Below, in pieces: positions 1 to 11,376 of a stretch of 64,000 nt of DNA (the first letter of the stretch is position 1; every line of letters starts with the position of its first letter). The position numbers and the translations under genes are program-made. The notes beneath the pieces are model-generated. The model was not told the DNA's origin. It made no database searches and saw nothing but the letters and a program-made list of their open reading frames with translations. Source of the DNA: Panicum virgatum. Lineage: Eukaryota > Streptophyta > Magnoliopsida > Poales > Poaceae. The stretch lies in contig NC_053147.1 in NCBI RefSeq assembly GCF_016808335.1, forward strand, positions 21,438,913-21,502,912, written 5' to 3'.

Positions 1-124
1 AATAATAAATATCATCTACTCCCTTTTGTGTACCCCAAATAATTGTGTAAGTTTATTCACCCTATCTTTGTTTTCAGATGGCTGAGGAAGGATGGACCCA
101 GGGCAATTGCCAAGCTGCACCTGG
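1..124. other. Unassigned flank of the Tat element
   Basis: AT-rich sequence that turns GC-richer after a pyrimidine tract ending in TTTTCAG at about 71-77, directly followed by ATGGCTGAGG. This looks like an intron-exon junction of some older gene or transposon, but only about 45 bases follow before the likely LTR boundary. No function can be assigned. Confidence 0.3.
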
Positions 125-1587
125 TGTCAGTGTCCCGACCCGAGGGCCTGGATCCCAACTAGTAAATGCTGCGTGTTTCCTCGTCCTAGATGATGATGCA
201 AGAGGCAACACAATAACGCATGGGATTATCCTGGTTCCGACCGCGGGGCCGTACGTCCAGTAAAGGGGGTGTGCGAGGGCACTGTATTATCTTGCACCCG
301 ATGTGCTTGTAGTAGGGGATACAAGCGAGGCGAGAGAGGGAGGGAAGCTCCCAAGTCTCTGCTAGAAGTGGAGACGGGTATAGCGATGGTTGTGAACGTA
401 GGTGATAGCGGTAGCTGAGGCCCAGAAGCGTCTGAGTGTGCTCTGAGAGAGAGAGCCAGAGTCCACCTAAAGGTAGCCTGCCTCCTCCTTTTATAGTCAC
501 AAGGAGGGGTGGCGCACATGAGTGGGGGCGTGGAAGTCGTCGTTTTCCCCCAAATCGAGGGGTACAGTGGTCGGATACTGTAGAAAGTACACTGTAGGGC
601 ATGGCGTCTGGCGTGGCAGGTGTCCTGGGTATTGTCCTTGGTCCTGCGAAGATTGCGCCGGTAGTCCTGCCAGCCCCTGCAGGCGACGTGGTCGTCGCTG
701 GTGTATGGTCTTCTATATACGGCGCGGTGGTGTTCAGTGGGCCCTGTGGACTAGAGTCCTGCATGCACCAGCAGTAGCGGTAGCGGGGTGCGCGGCAGTC
801 CCGGACCCCCTGGTCGGAGCGCGGTCGTGCGCACTAGAAGGTCCGGGGGACACGTGGAGGTCCCGGACCCCTTGAGGGGGGAGGTCCGGGACTCCGTCCG
901 TGCGCGCTGGGCGCCCCTCTCTGGGGAAACACATGACGTTGCCGGACCCCTTCCCCTGTGGGAGGCGGGTCCGGTTGGTCGGTGTAGGCAGAATAGTAAC
1001 GGGAGCAGTGCAGAGCCTGTCTTGTCTCGCGTCGCAGGTCCAACAGTGCTGCTACAGCATCCGGGATGGCGGAGCGGTGACCGGAGTCAGCGGATGGGCT
1101 CCCTGTCACATCCACTATGGGAATGGCGGCCCGACGCCGCCTGTCCTGGGTGCCGTGGTGGAGTGGCTGGCCTTCAATGCCTTCGTACGGCGAGTGGTTG
1201 AGCGGCGGGGCCGTTTGTCCCTTATGCCGAGGGGTGGCCACGAGCGAGGCAGAGATGAAGTGCCTGCTCGAGGGTAGGTTCGCTACCCTCGAGCGAGGTG
1301 GAGGTGGTTTGCCCGCTCGAGGGTAAGTGACCTACCCTCGAGCGAAACGGAGATGCGGGGCGCAGTCGAGGGGTCTCGACGGGGACCCTCGAGCGAGGCG
1401 GAGATCGTCCCGCGGGTTCGAGAGGGGTGCGAATGGGCCGCACGCTGGGCTTCTTTGAGTCCTTTCCTTTCTTTCAAATTGGATGGAGGCCGTGGGCCTT
1501 CGTGGGCCCAGTTGCTTTAACATGTGTTTGCGTTTTAAGGCGATCTTAGTACCCCGATTAGGGTGTCCCTAATCGTGGTACCCGACA
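125..1587 (-). repeat. 3' LTR of the Tat-lineage element
   Basis: The right end is firm. On the minus strand TGTCGGGTACCACG begins at 1587, immediately after a purine-rich tract. The interior holds repeated CCTCGAGCG blocks around 1260-1400 and a TATA box at 489-495. The left end at 125 (minus strand ending CACTGACA) is my best guess and lacks a partner LTR for confirmation. Confidence 0.6.
489..495 (-). promoter_or_regulatory. TATA box in the Tat LTR
   Basis: TATAAAA on the minus strand within GACTATAAAAGGAGGAGG, about 1.1 kb into the LTR. This is a plausible U3 promoter that would start transcription near 460. Confidence 0.5.
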
Positions 1588-1601
1588 GTAGCCCCCGAGG
1601 C
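1588..1601 (-). other. Polypurine tract of the Tat element
   Basis: Minus-strand CCTCGGGGGCTAC abuts the LTR start TGTCGGG, the expected place for plus-strand DNA priming. Close copies of this motif recur at about 2897, 3190 and 19993. Confidence 0.6.
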
Positions 1602-3445
1602 TTTGGTCGAGTCAAAGGATTCGGCCAAAGGGTGATTCGGCGATTTCCCCCTTGACGTGATCAGTCAATGCCGCGCACCCACCAGACGCGCCTGAGCGCC
1701 AGCCCAGCGGATGTGACAATATGCCAGTCGGGGTAGTGCACCCGCGGGGGGAGCACTTCGAGGCGCGCGCCTCTTTGTTTGTTTGTTTCAAGGACAAGAC
1801 GTGTCCGCGTGCTGAGGGGGGCCAGGGTGACGACGGCGTTCGCTGCTCGACAGCTGGCGCTTTCGTCGCGCTGTCCCGCACTCAGGGCCTTGGCCACGCC
1901 TTCCCTGGTTGCCTTGCGGCGCGCCGTTCGAGGGCGGTCGGCCTGAGCCAATGCTGTGCCGCCTAGCGTCTAGGGGCTCAGCACGCTTTATTTTGTTCAG
2001 TTGCGTCTCGGCACGATGACCGAGGGCATCTTTTTTCTTCGTGGAAGGTCACGTTGTCACGGGCAGTCCAAGCCCTTGCCCTTTGACAAGCCTGAAGCTT
2101 GGAGCCCGACGCAGCTATAAATAGGGGTCGTGGGACTCCCTTTCCTCTCCAACCTCCCAGCTCTGTCTTCTAGCATTACCCAAGTCTTAATGTTTTCCTT
2201 TGTCATTCGTGGCTGGCCCCCAGATGGGGTGGCCTGGCTTTTTTAGGCCTTGGCGCCAGAAGAATGCTTGCGAGCGGTGGGGGAAGACCGGAGTGGACGT
2301 GCACACCATCCCTCAGCTTAAGTGGGATCCGCAGAAGAGCATTGGGCCCGTGGGGTCCTGCTCCTGCGATGTCCCCTAGCCTGAAGGGGGATGGAGACGC
2401 CTAACCTTGGTGTTAGTGCCAGGTTGGGTGGCTGTTCTTTGCCTCGTCCCCCCCGGCAACAAGGTTGCTCTCGGAGAGACGGTGCGGAGGGTGCTATCCG
2501 CCAGGTCGACCCCCCGCGTAGTGTTCGGTGGAGGAGACGCTAGAAGAAGGCTTGCGAGGAGAGCATTCTCCTGGACCCGTGCGGCCTGGGGGCCGCTCCT
2601 CGCATCCCTAGCAGCCTGGCCGTTGCGTCAGCCGGGGGCTCGGTGCCTTTCTTCGTCACTCGTTCCTCCCCAAGACAGGGAAAATTGCCACGTAGGTGGC
2701 AATGTGTTTGTATCTTTCGATGGCTTCGTGCCGGCAACCCTTTGTAATATTTATTTGCATTTGAGCAATAAAGTCCCGTTTCTCCTCTACGGGGGGGGGG
2801 GGGGGGATGACCGAGGGTATAGGGGTGTACAGAGAGTTGCGACCCTCGAATATGCGTGAAGTCTCCTTCATGGGGGCGCGTCAGCGCACCCGCGGGTGTA
2901 GCCCCCGAGGCCTTGGAGGAGAGTTTGTGCTCGTCCAAGGGCTATAAACGTTGTCCCACTGGGTTGCCTCACCGGGGTGGCCGTCCAGCGTCTTTTTCAG
3001 CCGACAACGGCACTCTTTCAGCCGCCCTCGGCATTCTCCGTGCTGGTACAGCGACCCGGCGTTCAGCTTAATCATCAGGGGAGCGTACGTTAATAGCGGG
3101 GGGGGGGGGGGGGGGTTTGGTTATACACGTGGAGCTTCATAATTGACGGTCGTCAACTTATTCGAGGGTGCGGTTTGAACCGTGGTGTGCGAGGAGCCCC
3201 CGAGCCTAGGCCCGTGTGAATGCATTCAGGGGAACCCTCGACTTTGATTATGACCCTCGTCGCCCTTCCGCAGGGAGGAGGGGTGAAGCGCACCATGCTA
3301 CCCATGCCCGGGCCACGAGCAATGGCTGCTTCGATGAGCTATTAGCGGGTAGTTCAAGCGGACGTCCGTGCCCTGTTCAATAAGGGTCGGCTCGTGGTCC
3401 ATAGACACGTCACATAAAAGCGCTTGCGAAGGTTCGCTAGGCGGG
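1602..3445 (+). other. Tat internal non-coding region with a plus-strand TATA box and poly(A) signal
   Basis: No convincing protein is encoded here. A good plus-strand TATA box (TATAAATA, 2116-2123) is followed by a C/T-rich leader, and an AATAAA hexamer sits at 2767-2772. Together they could define a short transcript, or the promoter of the antisense ORF that now starts at 16042 beyond the Tekay insertion. Runs of about 16 G near 2792 and about 19 G near 3099 are present. The ORF at 2407-2859 has no recognisable domain. Confidence 0.4.
2116..2123 (+). promoter_or_regulatory. Plus-strand TATA box opposite to the Tat sense direction
   Basis: TATAAATA in the context GCAGCTATAAATAGGGG. It lies on the same strand as the antisense accessory ORF. 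Removing the nested Tekay element places it roughly 2.1 kb upstream of that ORF. The role is inferred. Confidence 0.4.
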
Positions 3446-6400
3446 TGTAACACCCGGTTTATAAAAGAACATAAACCGAGCCATCATATACGTGCCAGGA
3501 TCAAGTCACACGTATATACAACAGAATGAACAGTATATCATAGCACATATCACGTAAAAAGATATAATAAAGCGAATACGAATGTTATTTATTACAATAA
3601 TGGCAAAAATGTCTGATACAGCGGAAGCGAAGTACAAAATACGATAAAGCTCTCCGAAGCTGAAGCAGGGCGCCACAGGGACGTCGACTGGGGAACGAAC
3701 ACCTAGAAGTCCTCGTAGTCCTGGTAGCGCTGGACGAACTCCCTCGTGTCGGCAGGAACTGAGCAGCAGTAGCGTAGCCAAGAGGAAAAAGTAGAGAAGA
3801 GGCAAGAGTGAGTACACAACTTGTACTCAACAAGTATAACACAAACTATGAGTCTCTAAGGTTGGCTGACTCAACTGCATTAGATTTTAAGTGTTGGCAA
3901 AATTTTATTAAAGCTATTTACTACGAGTTGATGAATTACCATTAACCCAATTGCATAGTAATTAATCAGAATTAATTATGTAACTACTGAGAACCAAACC
4001 AAAACCAAGCCACCAAGGTAACCCCGAGAGGCACCTCCCTCGTCGGAAGGAGACAACCCCACTAATCAAAAGGAGGATCTGGGCCGCTCATAACCGTGAG
4101 CACGGCTAGTATACCAGTTTTACACTCTGCAGAGGTTGCACATCTTTACCCACAAGTCGTGAGCTACGCTAGAGGTTCATCACACTTCCTTAGGTGAGAT
4201 GACTAGCGACTCACTACGAGGCCGTTACAAAGAATCTCGTTGGTAAGGCGTAACCGCGAGAGATAGGTCAGCGACGATGGGGCCCACCTCACGGGGGTAC
4301 AAGCACAGGAGCGCAATCCAAGCACAGACCAGCCGGAGGAGCAGGGACCATTGAAGCTTACTACTCTTGCCCCGCAGGTAAGTTACTCCAAACCAAAAAG
4401 ACCTAATTAGTAAGCCAAGTCTATCCCATTCTAGCCTTGTGGTAGCGCTGTTGTCCCAGGTTGTCGCCCTATGAACCGGTCCTTATGGAGAGTGGCCAAC
4501 CAAGCACTAAGCACCGTGCTGGCCCCCTAAACCATGTTTCTACAAAAACCAAATTTTAACGAGACGTGAGCCACTCATCCACACAGAGGGCCACTCTCAG
4601 AATTATGTTCAAGTAAACCATTAATCAATTTAATTAAAAAGGACCAGAATGTGTTATAGCGCAGCAACCTAGCACAACTAACCAAAATGCAACCCAAAGG
4701 TATATATAAACGATATAAAGTGGCTAGGGAAGTCCTTATAGGCATACAGTATTAAAATGCAGTATGAAATTGTAATTAAAGTGATAGGTTGTTCATGTTA
4801 CACTTGCCTTCCTCGTACTTCTCTGGCTGCTGCTCAAACTGCTCCGAAGACGGCTGCTCCGGGTACTGGTACTGGGGCTCCTCAGATGGATCAACGTCTA
4901 CTCACGAACACATGGCCAAAACATTGCACGAAATAAGCATACAAGCAAACACTAACAAAAAGCTAAGAAACAGTACATCAATACATAAAAACAGCGCACT
5001 AAACTACTCTAATACTGTTCTACGCGTTACAACGATCGCGTGGACATAAAGAACGCTAAAAACGGAGCTAAAACGCATAATCTAGGCTAAAAACAAGTTC
5101 TAGGGGCTTATCTGCGAGAAAAACTAAGTTCCAGGGGGTTTTCTGCAAAAACCGAGGGCTAAAACATAATTAAACTAAGGATCTAGGGTCCAACGTGCAA
5201 AAACTACAACTCTGGACCGCGGGTTCGATTTCTAAGAAGGCCAGGGGCTTAAGCGTTAAAAACAGGACCTATTTGGAAATACTTTTGAATGGCACAGGAC
5301 TGCAGGTTGATTTGGCTAAAACCCGAGGGCTCTTTAACAAAAGTACCGGCCGAACCAGTATGCACGATTTCTGGCCACTGGATCTAGATCTGAGGGTTAG
5401 CAATAGATCGTCGCGGGATCTAATCGTGGCCGTCCATCCGATATCGGGCGGCCAGGGCGGTTCGGGCGCGTGGGGGCGGCGGCGCTCAACGCCGGCGGCT
5501 CTATTTTGCGGTGGCGCGGGCTGAGCTCGCCGGAGTTCGCCGTATACGGCGTTCCGGGGGTTAATCCGGCCGGGGTTTGGCTCTGGGGCGGTCAGTGTGA
5601 TACGCGTAAACCACCTGAGGCTAAAGCACGGTGGATTAGGACTCGGGGCGGGGCGCTCGACGGCGACGGCGGGTCTGGGCGGCGCACCTCGTCGGCGCTG
5701 GCGTGTTCCGGCTCCTACGGTGCACCTTGGCTACAGGAACTAGCGCAGAAGCAAGAGGGGGTCGGGGCATAGCTCACCGGGGCTTGAAATCAAGCAAGGA
5801 GGACGCGGAGGGGTGTTGTCGACGCTGACCGGCGGCGAGTCGTGGCGGAGCTCGCGTCCGGGGTCGAGAGAGGGGTTTGCCGGGCTCCTGGGCGCCTCAG
5901 ATCGACGCGGGGTGCTCCTGCGGATCTAGCGCGCGGCTCCGGTGGCGCTGGAACGTGGTGGAGCGCCGTAGCCGCGGCGGCGCAGAGCGGATGCGCGGCG
6001 GAGCAACTCGGAGGCGGCGCGCTAGGGTTAGAGGGCTCTGGTGGCGGCGGTGGAGAGGTGGGGTGCAGGGGGGTCGCGGTGGGTTTAAAAGGGGGCGCCC
6101 GGGATCTCGGGTGGGCGCGCTCAAGAAGGAAACCGGCGAGGTCTCGGGCGGGGATCGTGGCTTCTGTTGCGTGCGCGCGGCGCGGGGAAGACGATGCTGG
6201 CAGGCGGGGCCCACGGGTCCGCGGCGGGGCGCGCTGCGAGCGGCTGAGCGGGCGATGCGGGTGAAGCGCGGGCTGAGCGCTGGCTGACGTGCGGGTCCGG
6301 TGGTCAGCGGGGTGAGGCGGGGGCGCAGGCTGACTGGGGAGCGGGTTGGACCGGTGGCGCGCGCGCGGGGGGGAGGAGCGGGCCTTGCTGGCTGCGGTGT

Positions 6401-6772
6401 TGGGCCGGGGGAGCTGCTGGGCCCGCGCAGAAGGTTGGGCCGCGGGGAGGGAGGTGGGTTTGGGCTGGGAAGTTGGGTTTGGGTTTGCTTTGGTTTTTTT
6501 TTCCTTTTCTATTTCTATTTCTATTCTATTTCTCACTCAAGCTCAACTATTTGAATTCAAAAGAAATTTTGAATTCAAACCCCTATGAAATCAAACAATT
6601 AAAACAATGCATCAGCATGAATGCATCAACAAAGTTAAACCTAAGAAAATTTTTAATTACTTGTGAAACAAAAGCTAGATTAAATGCAAGACTAACACAA
6701 TAAACCTTAGAAAATTAAATAAAGCCAATTAAATTTATTGATAAATGCTGAAATTTAAATTAGGGTGTTACA
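3446..6772 (-). repeat. 3' LTR of the Tekay-type element
   Basis: 3327 bp with TG...CA ends. It matches 11952-15260 almost base for base. It is GC-rich from about 5450 to 6480, then AT-rich to the end. The long ORFs seen in this GC-rich part (for example 5790-6536) are low-complexity Pro/Ala/Arg translations and are not regarded as genes. Confidence 0.95.
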
Positions 6773-6787
6773 GACCCTACCCCCTTA
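6773..6787 (-). other. Polypurine tract of the Tekay-type element
   Basis: On the minus strand AAGGGGGTAGGGTC lies directly before the 3' LTR start TGTAACACCC, the standard plus-strand primer position. Confidence 0.85.
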
Positions 6788-6808
6788 AAGAAATCTTGTC
6801 CCCGAGAT

Positions 6809-8356
6809 TTAGCTGGGCTGGCTAGGAAAGAGATCTGGATATGTCTTCTTTAGCTCATCTTCTCGCTCCCATGTAGCCTCAGCTTCACTATGGTGACTCC
6901 ACTGAACTCTGCACATCTTGATGCGCTTGTTCCGAGTAACCCTCTCTGATGTCTCCAAAATCTTCACCGGATGCTCAGTATAAGTCAGATCTTCCTGCAC
7001 ATCCACTCCATCCAGTGGTGCCTGCTCCTCGGGTACTCGCAGACATCTCTTCAGCTGAGATATATGGAAGACATCATGAACTCCTGAGAGGCTGAGAGGT
7101 AACTCCAGGCGATAAGCAACTTCGCCTTTCCGCTCTAGCACCTTGAATGGCCCCACATAACGAGGTGCTAACTTCCCTTTGACATTAAATCTGCGGATTC
7201 CTCTCATCGGAGACACCTTCAGATACACATAATCACCGACACTGAAAGTCAGGTCCCTCCGTTTGCCATCTGCGTAGCTCTTCTGTCTGCTCTGTGCAAT
7301 CCTCAGATTTTCTCGCACAGCCTGAACCATCTGCTCTGCATCATCTATGATCTCAGGGCCAAAGAGCTGCTTCTCACCAATCTGATCCCAATAGAGAGGA
7401 GTTCTACACTTTCTGCCATACAATGCCTCAAAGGGGGACTTCTTCAGACTGGCCTGGTAGCTGTTGTTATATGAGAACTCAGCATATGACAGGCACTTAT
7501 CCCAACTAGTACCGTACTGAATGGCACAAGCTCTCAGCATATCCTCCAACACTTGGTTGGTTCTCTCTGTCTGCCCATCTGTCTGAGGGTGATAAGCCGT
7601 ACTGAAGCGCAGCTTCGTATCCAGCAAATCATGGAGCTGCTCCCAGAACCGAGAAGTGAACTGAGACCCTCTGTCAGATATGATCTTCTTGGGCACACCA
7701 TGCAAGCAGACAATCCGAGAGATGTACAACTCTGCAAGTCTAGCACCGGAGTAAGTAGTGTTCACTGGAATGAAGTGAGCAACCTTCGTCAGACGATCCA
7801 CTACTACCCATATGGAGTTGTACCCTTTCTGAGTACGAGGCAATCCAACTATGAAATCCATCGTGATCTCCTCCCATTTCCACTCTGGAATCTTCAAAGG
7901 CTGTAACAGACCTGCTGGCCTCTGGTGCTCAGCCTTGACACGCTGACAGGTGTCACAAATAGCCACGTACTCTGCGACTGAACGCTTCATCCCATACCAC
8001 CAGAAACGTTCTTTCAGATCATAATACATCTTCGTGCTGCCCGGATGAATGGAGTAAGTTGTATCATGGGCCTCACTCAGAATCAACTTCCGGAGATCTT
8101 GCACATCAGGCACGCAGATCCGGTTCTTGTACCACAAAGTACCCTGATCATCCTCTCTGAAATGAGGAGCCTTGCCCTTCTTGAGCAACTCACGAATCTC
8201 CTGCAGCTTCTCATCATCTTTCTGATGCTGCCGGATCTCTGACTCTAGAGTCGGTACTGCCTCAAACGCTGCACTGGGAGTATGATGCAAGAAGCCCAGA
8301 CTCAACTGCTCGAACTCCTCGCATAACTCTGGAGGCATCTGGAAAGCCACGGCCAT
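6809..8356 (-). CDS. Tekay pol, downstream part: integrase with chromodomain-like tail
   Basis: Integrates the element cDNA into host chromatin. The open stretch of about 515 codons starts after a frameshift, so its first Met is not a real start. It holds the H2C2 zinc-binding region (IHPGSTKMYYDLKERFWWYG, then CDTCQRVK). The D,D-35-E core follows (MDFIVGLP, ISDRGSQFTSRFW, QTERTNQVLEDML). The C-terminus has the GPF-like stretch YVGPFKVL and ends in a chromodomain-like segment (WSHHSEAEATWEREDELKK), which places the element among the chromoviruses. The stop is at 6809, about 36 bp from the LTR. In an intact element it would be fused to the preceding protease-RT-RNase H segment. Confidence 0.9.
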   Translation of the reverse strand: MAVAFQMPPELCEEFEQLSLGFLHHTPSAAFEAVPTLESEIRQHQKDDEKLQEIRELLKKGKAPHFREDDQGTLWYKNRICVPDVQDLRKLILSEAHDTTYSIHPGSTKMYYDLKERFWWYGMKRSVAEYVAICDTCQRVKAEHQRPAGLLQPLKIPEWKWEEITMDFIVGLPRTQKGYNSIWVVVDRLTKVAHFIPVNTTYSGARLAELYISRIVCLHGVPKKIISDRGSQFTSRFWEQLHDLLDTKLRFSTAYHPQTDGQTERTNQVLEDMLRACAIQYGTSWDKCLSYAEFSYNNSYQASLKKSPFEALYGRKCRTPLYWDQIGEKQLFGPEIIDDAEQMVQAVRENLRIAQSRQKSYADGKRRDLTFSVGDYVYLKVSPMRGIRRFNVKGKLAPRYVGPFKVLERKGEVAYRLELPLSLSGVHDVFHISQLKRCLRVPEEQAPLDGVDVQEDLTYTEHPVKILETSERVTRNKRIKMCRVQWSHHSEAEATWEREDELKKTYPDLFPSQPS

Positions 8357-8388
8357 GTTGACATAACTTCTTCTGCTCAGAGCATCTG

Positions 8389-10749
8389 CTACAACATTGG
8401 CCTTCCCGGATGATAGTGAATCTCCAGGTCATAATCCTTGACTAACTCTAGCCATCTTCTCTGCCGCATGTTCAGCTCGTTCTGCGTGAAAATGTACTTG
8501 AGGCTCTTGTGATCAGTGTAGATATCACACCGCTGTCCATACAAGTAATGCCTCCAAATCTTCAGAGCATGTACAACTGTGGCTAACTCAAGATCATGAG
8601 TGGGATAATTCAGCTCATGCCGACGTAACTGCCGTGAAGCATAAGCAATAACTCTGCCCTCCTGCATCAGAACACACCCAAGACCATCCTTCGAAGCATC
8701 ACAATACACCGTGAATTTCTTCGTCTGGTCTGGCAGAGTCAGGACTGGCGCCGTAGTCAACCTTTTCTTCAGCTCATCAAAGGCCATCTGGCGCTCATCA
8801 GTCCATACAAAAGCCACATTCTTCTCCAGCAAAGAAGTCAAAGGCTTCGCGATCTTGGAGAAATTCTCAATGAACCTCCGATAATATCCTGCTAAGCCCA
8901 AGAAAGACCTGACTTCCTTTACTGTCTGCGGTGTCTCCCACTCTAGCACATCCTTCACCTTGCACGGATCAACAGCAATGCCTCCCTGAGAGATAACATG
9001 ACCGAGGAATGGAACCTCATCAATCCAGAACTCGCACTTGCTGAACTTGGCATACAGCTGATGCTCTCTCAATCTCTGCAATACGAGTCTCAGATGCTCC
9101 TCATGCTCTTCTTCTGTCTTGGAAAAGATCAGAATATCATCAATGAAAATCACCACAAAGACATCCAGATAATCCATGAAGACCATGTTCATCAGATGCA
9201 TGAAGAAAGCCGGGGCATTAGTCAAGCCGAAGGACATGACCGTATACTCATATAGCCCGTACTTGCAGGTGAATGCCGTTTTCGGAATATCCCCAGGACG
9301 GATCCTCAGCTGAAAATAACCCGAGCGAAGATCAATCTTCGAGAATATACGAGCACCTCGATGCAGATCGAAGAGATCCTCAATACGGGGCAGTGGATGC
9401 TTGTTCTTGATAGTAACTGCATTCAGCTCCCGATAATCGACACACATCCTCTTCGAGCCATCCTTCTTATCTACCAGCAATAATGGAAAAGCCCAAGGAG
9501 AGAAGCTGCGACGGATATAGCCCTTGACTAGCAACTCATCAATTGTCTTCTTGACTTCCTCATGCTCTATAGGTGCCATACGGTAGGGCCGCTTTGCAAT
9601 AGGAGCTGTGCCAGGCAAGATATCAATACAAAACTCAATGGCGCGTTTAGGCGGCATACCTGGCAGATCATCTGGAAAGACATCCGGGAATTCAGACACC
9701 ACGCGAATACCGTCCATGGGTCTAGCCTCCATCTGATGAAGAAATCCAGAAGGCTCTACTGCACTGATAACAACCTCTTGGCCACTGGAAGCTGATAGCA
9801 AGACTGTCCTCTGAGCACAATCTATCCGAACTCCCCACTTGGCCAGAGTCTCCATTCCCAGAATGACATCAATGCCCTTGGTGTCTAGCACCATCAGATC
9901 AGTACAGAACTCTACTCCCCTCAAAGAAACACTGACTCTCGGGCAGTAAGTGTGAGACCTCAACTGTCCTCCCGGTGAAGATACTAACAGGCACCTCTTT
10001 AATGTGCTAGTATGAATACCATGATGCTCGACAAAAGACTGAGTAATGAAGGAATGCGTAGCACCAGTATCGAAAAGCACTGTAGCTGGATATGAATTAA
10101 CCATGAATGTACCAATAACCACGTTGGGAGCCTCGGCCGCTGACTCGGCCGTCACATGGTTCACTCTGCCCTGATGTGGCGCCCTGGGCTGAGCTGGGCG
10201 CCCCTGCTGTCCCGCCTGCGCCTTCCGGGGGCAAGCGTTGGCGTAGTGCCCCGGCTGGCCGCAGTGAAAGCAGGTGCGAGGAGGTCCCTGAGCCTGCTGT
10301 CCGGTAGGAGCTGCCGGACGTGGAGCCTGCGGTGCCGGTGGAGCACGAGCCGGAGATGCCGGTAACCTCTGGCCCTGCCCTGCCTGCTGCTGCTGTCGAG
10401 GCGGGTACTGCTGCGGTGGCCTCTGCTGGTACTGCTGAGGAGGCCGGTACTGAGGCTGCTGGTACTGTTGGGGCGGCTGGAGTCGAGGACGAGTGTTGCT
10501 GCCGGAAGCAACGGGGACAATCTTCCTCTTCTTGTCCTCCATCTCCAGGTGCTTGCGCTCAGTGTTGAGCGCGCTGTCAACCAGATGGTTGAAGTCGTCG
10601 AAGCGGAGGTTGAGCAGCGCGTACTGGAGGTAGTCCTCAAGGCCCTCCATGAAGTGCTCCTGCTTCTTGCGGTCATCCGCAACATCGGCAGGGGCGTAGC
10701 GAGCCAGCTGAAGAAAGCGATCACGATACTCCGTGACCGACATAGTCCC
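8389..10749 (-). pseudogene. Tekay gag C-terminus, protease, reverse transcriptase and RNase H, ended by a frameshift
   Basis: Second exon-like segment of the polyprotein. In order it carries the gag C-terminal part, a Gln/Pro-rich linker, a CCHC zinc knuckle ([14 protein letters not shown], near 10235-10277) and the aspartic protease active site ([11 protein letters not shown], near 10067). These are followed by reverse transcriptase with the catalytic FIDD box (near 9135-9149) and RNase H ([11 protein letters not shown]). The frame closes at 8389 in a region that should read straight into the integrase. One A appears to be missing in the GGGAAGG run near 8404. The rest of the frame is free of stops, which fits a young copy. 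A sequencing error is the main alternative. Confidence 0.88.
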
Positions 10750-10860
10750 CTGAACTGACAAAGACAGATAGATATCGAAAGATTAACTCAAGATTTCATA
10801 AGGATAGAACAAGGGGCATTATCTCGAAAGAAACCGCTGAATGATTATATCTAAGATTAC
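10750..10860 (-). other. Candidate 111-bp intron inside the Tekay gag
   Basis: On the minus strand the upstream gag frame reads to ...CTGAAGCAG, then GTAATC begins a segment that ends TTTGTCAGTTCAG just before GGGACTATG. Removing GT...AG (10860 down to 10750) joins the two gag halves in frame at the conserved gag core. The unspliced frame stops shortly after the donor. The splice is inferred, not observed. A simple insertion that disrupts gag is the alternative. Confidence 0.6.
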
Positions 10861-11376
10861 CTGCTTCAGTGCAAGGAACTCCTTCTGTTTTGTCTTCATA
10901 ACGCCCGCGGGGACGTTGTGGCTGCGGAAACGCTCCCTGAACTGGAGCCAAGTGAGAGCCTCGCGGTCATGAACTGGGTGGGACTCCCACCAGTCCATAG
11001 CTGCCCCTCGCAGCTGTCCTGCTGCGTACAAAACTCGCTCACGATCATCGCACTGGGCGATGTCCAGCTGACGCTCCACTGCACGGAGCCAGTCGTCAGC
11101 CTGAAGGGGGTCGGACGAGTGAGAGAACGTCGGCGGGTGACCCCTCAGGAACTCAGCACGCCTGTCGCGAGGCTGCGGCGGTGGAGGAGGCGGAGGCTGA
11201 GTGTGAGCCTGCTGAAGAGCCTGAACAGTGTTGTTCAGGGTAGCCATCATCTGCATCTGGAGCTGGAAGTACTGCTCTGGAGTCAAAGGCGGAGGCATCG
11301 GGATCCCGGTCCCCTGGGTGTTCTGACCCTGGTTGTTCTGCCCCTGCTGGTCAGAACCACGCCTGGTGTTCACCAT
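10861..11376 (-). CDS. Tekay gag, N-terminal part
   Basis: Capsid precursor that packages the element RNA. The start is taken at the ATG at 11376-11374 (MVNTRRGSDQQG), the usual start for this lineage. An in-frame extension to 11469 looks like leader. The N-terminus is Gln/Asn/Pro-rich, followed by the retrotransposon gag core (FLRGHPPTFSHSSDPLQADD, then WLQFRERFRSHNVP). It ends at the GT of the candidate intron and continues at 10749. Confidence 0.85.

Noticed and set aside
186..1523. Several overlapping ORFs in the Tat LTR
   Set aside because: No domain recognised. They lie on both strands within LTR sequence and derive from CCTCGAGCG repeats.
5790..6536. Long ORF of 248 codons in the Tekay 3' LTR (and equivalents at 14296-15024)
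   Set aside because: Pro/Arg/Ala low-complexity translation of GC-rich LTR sequence. It is not conserved in frame between the two LTR copies, which differ by frame-changing indels.
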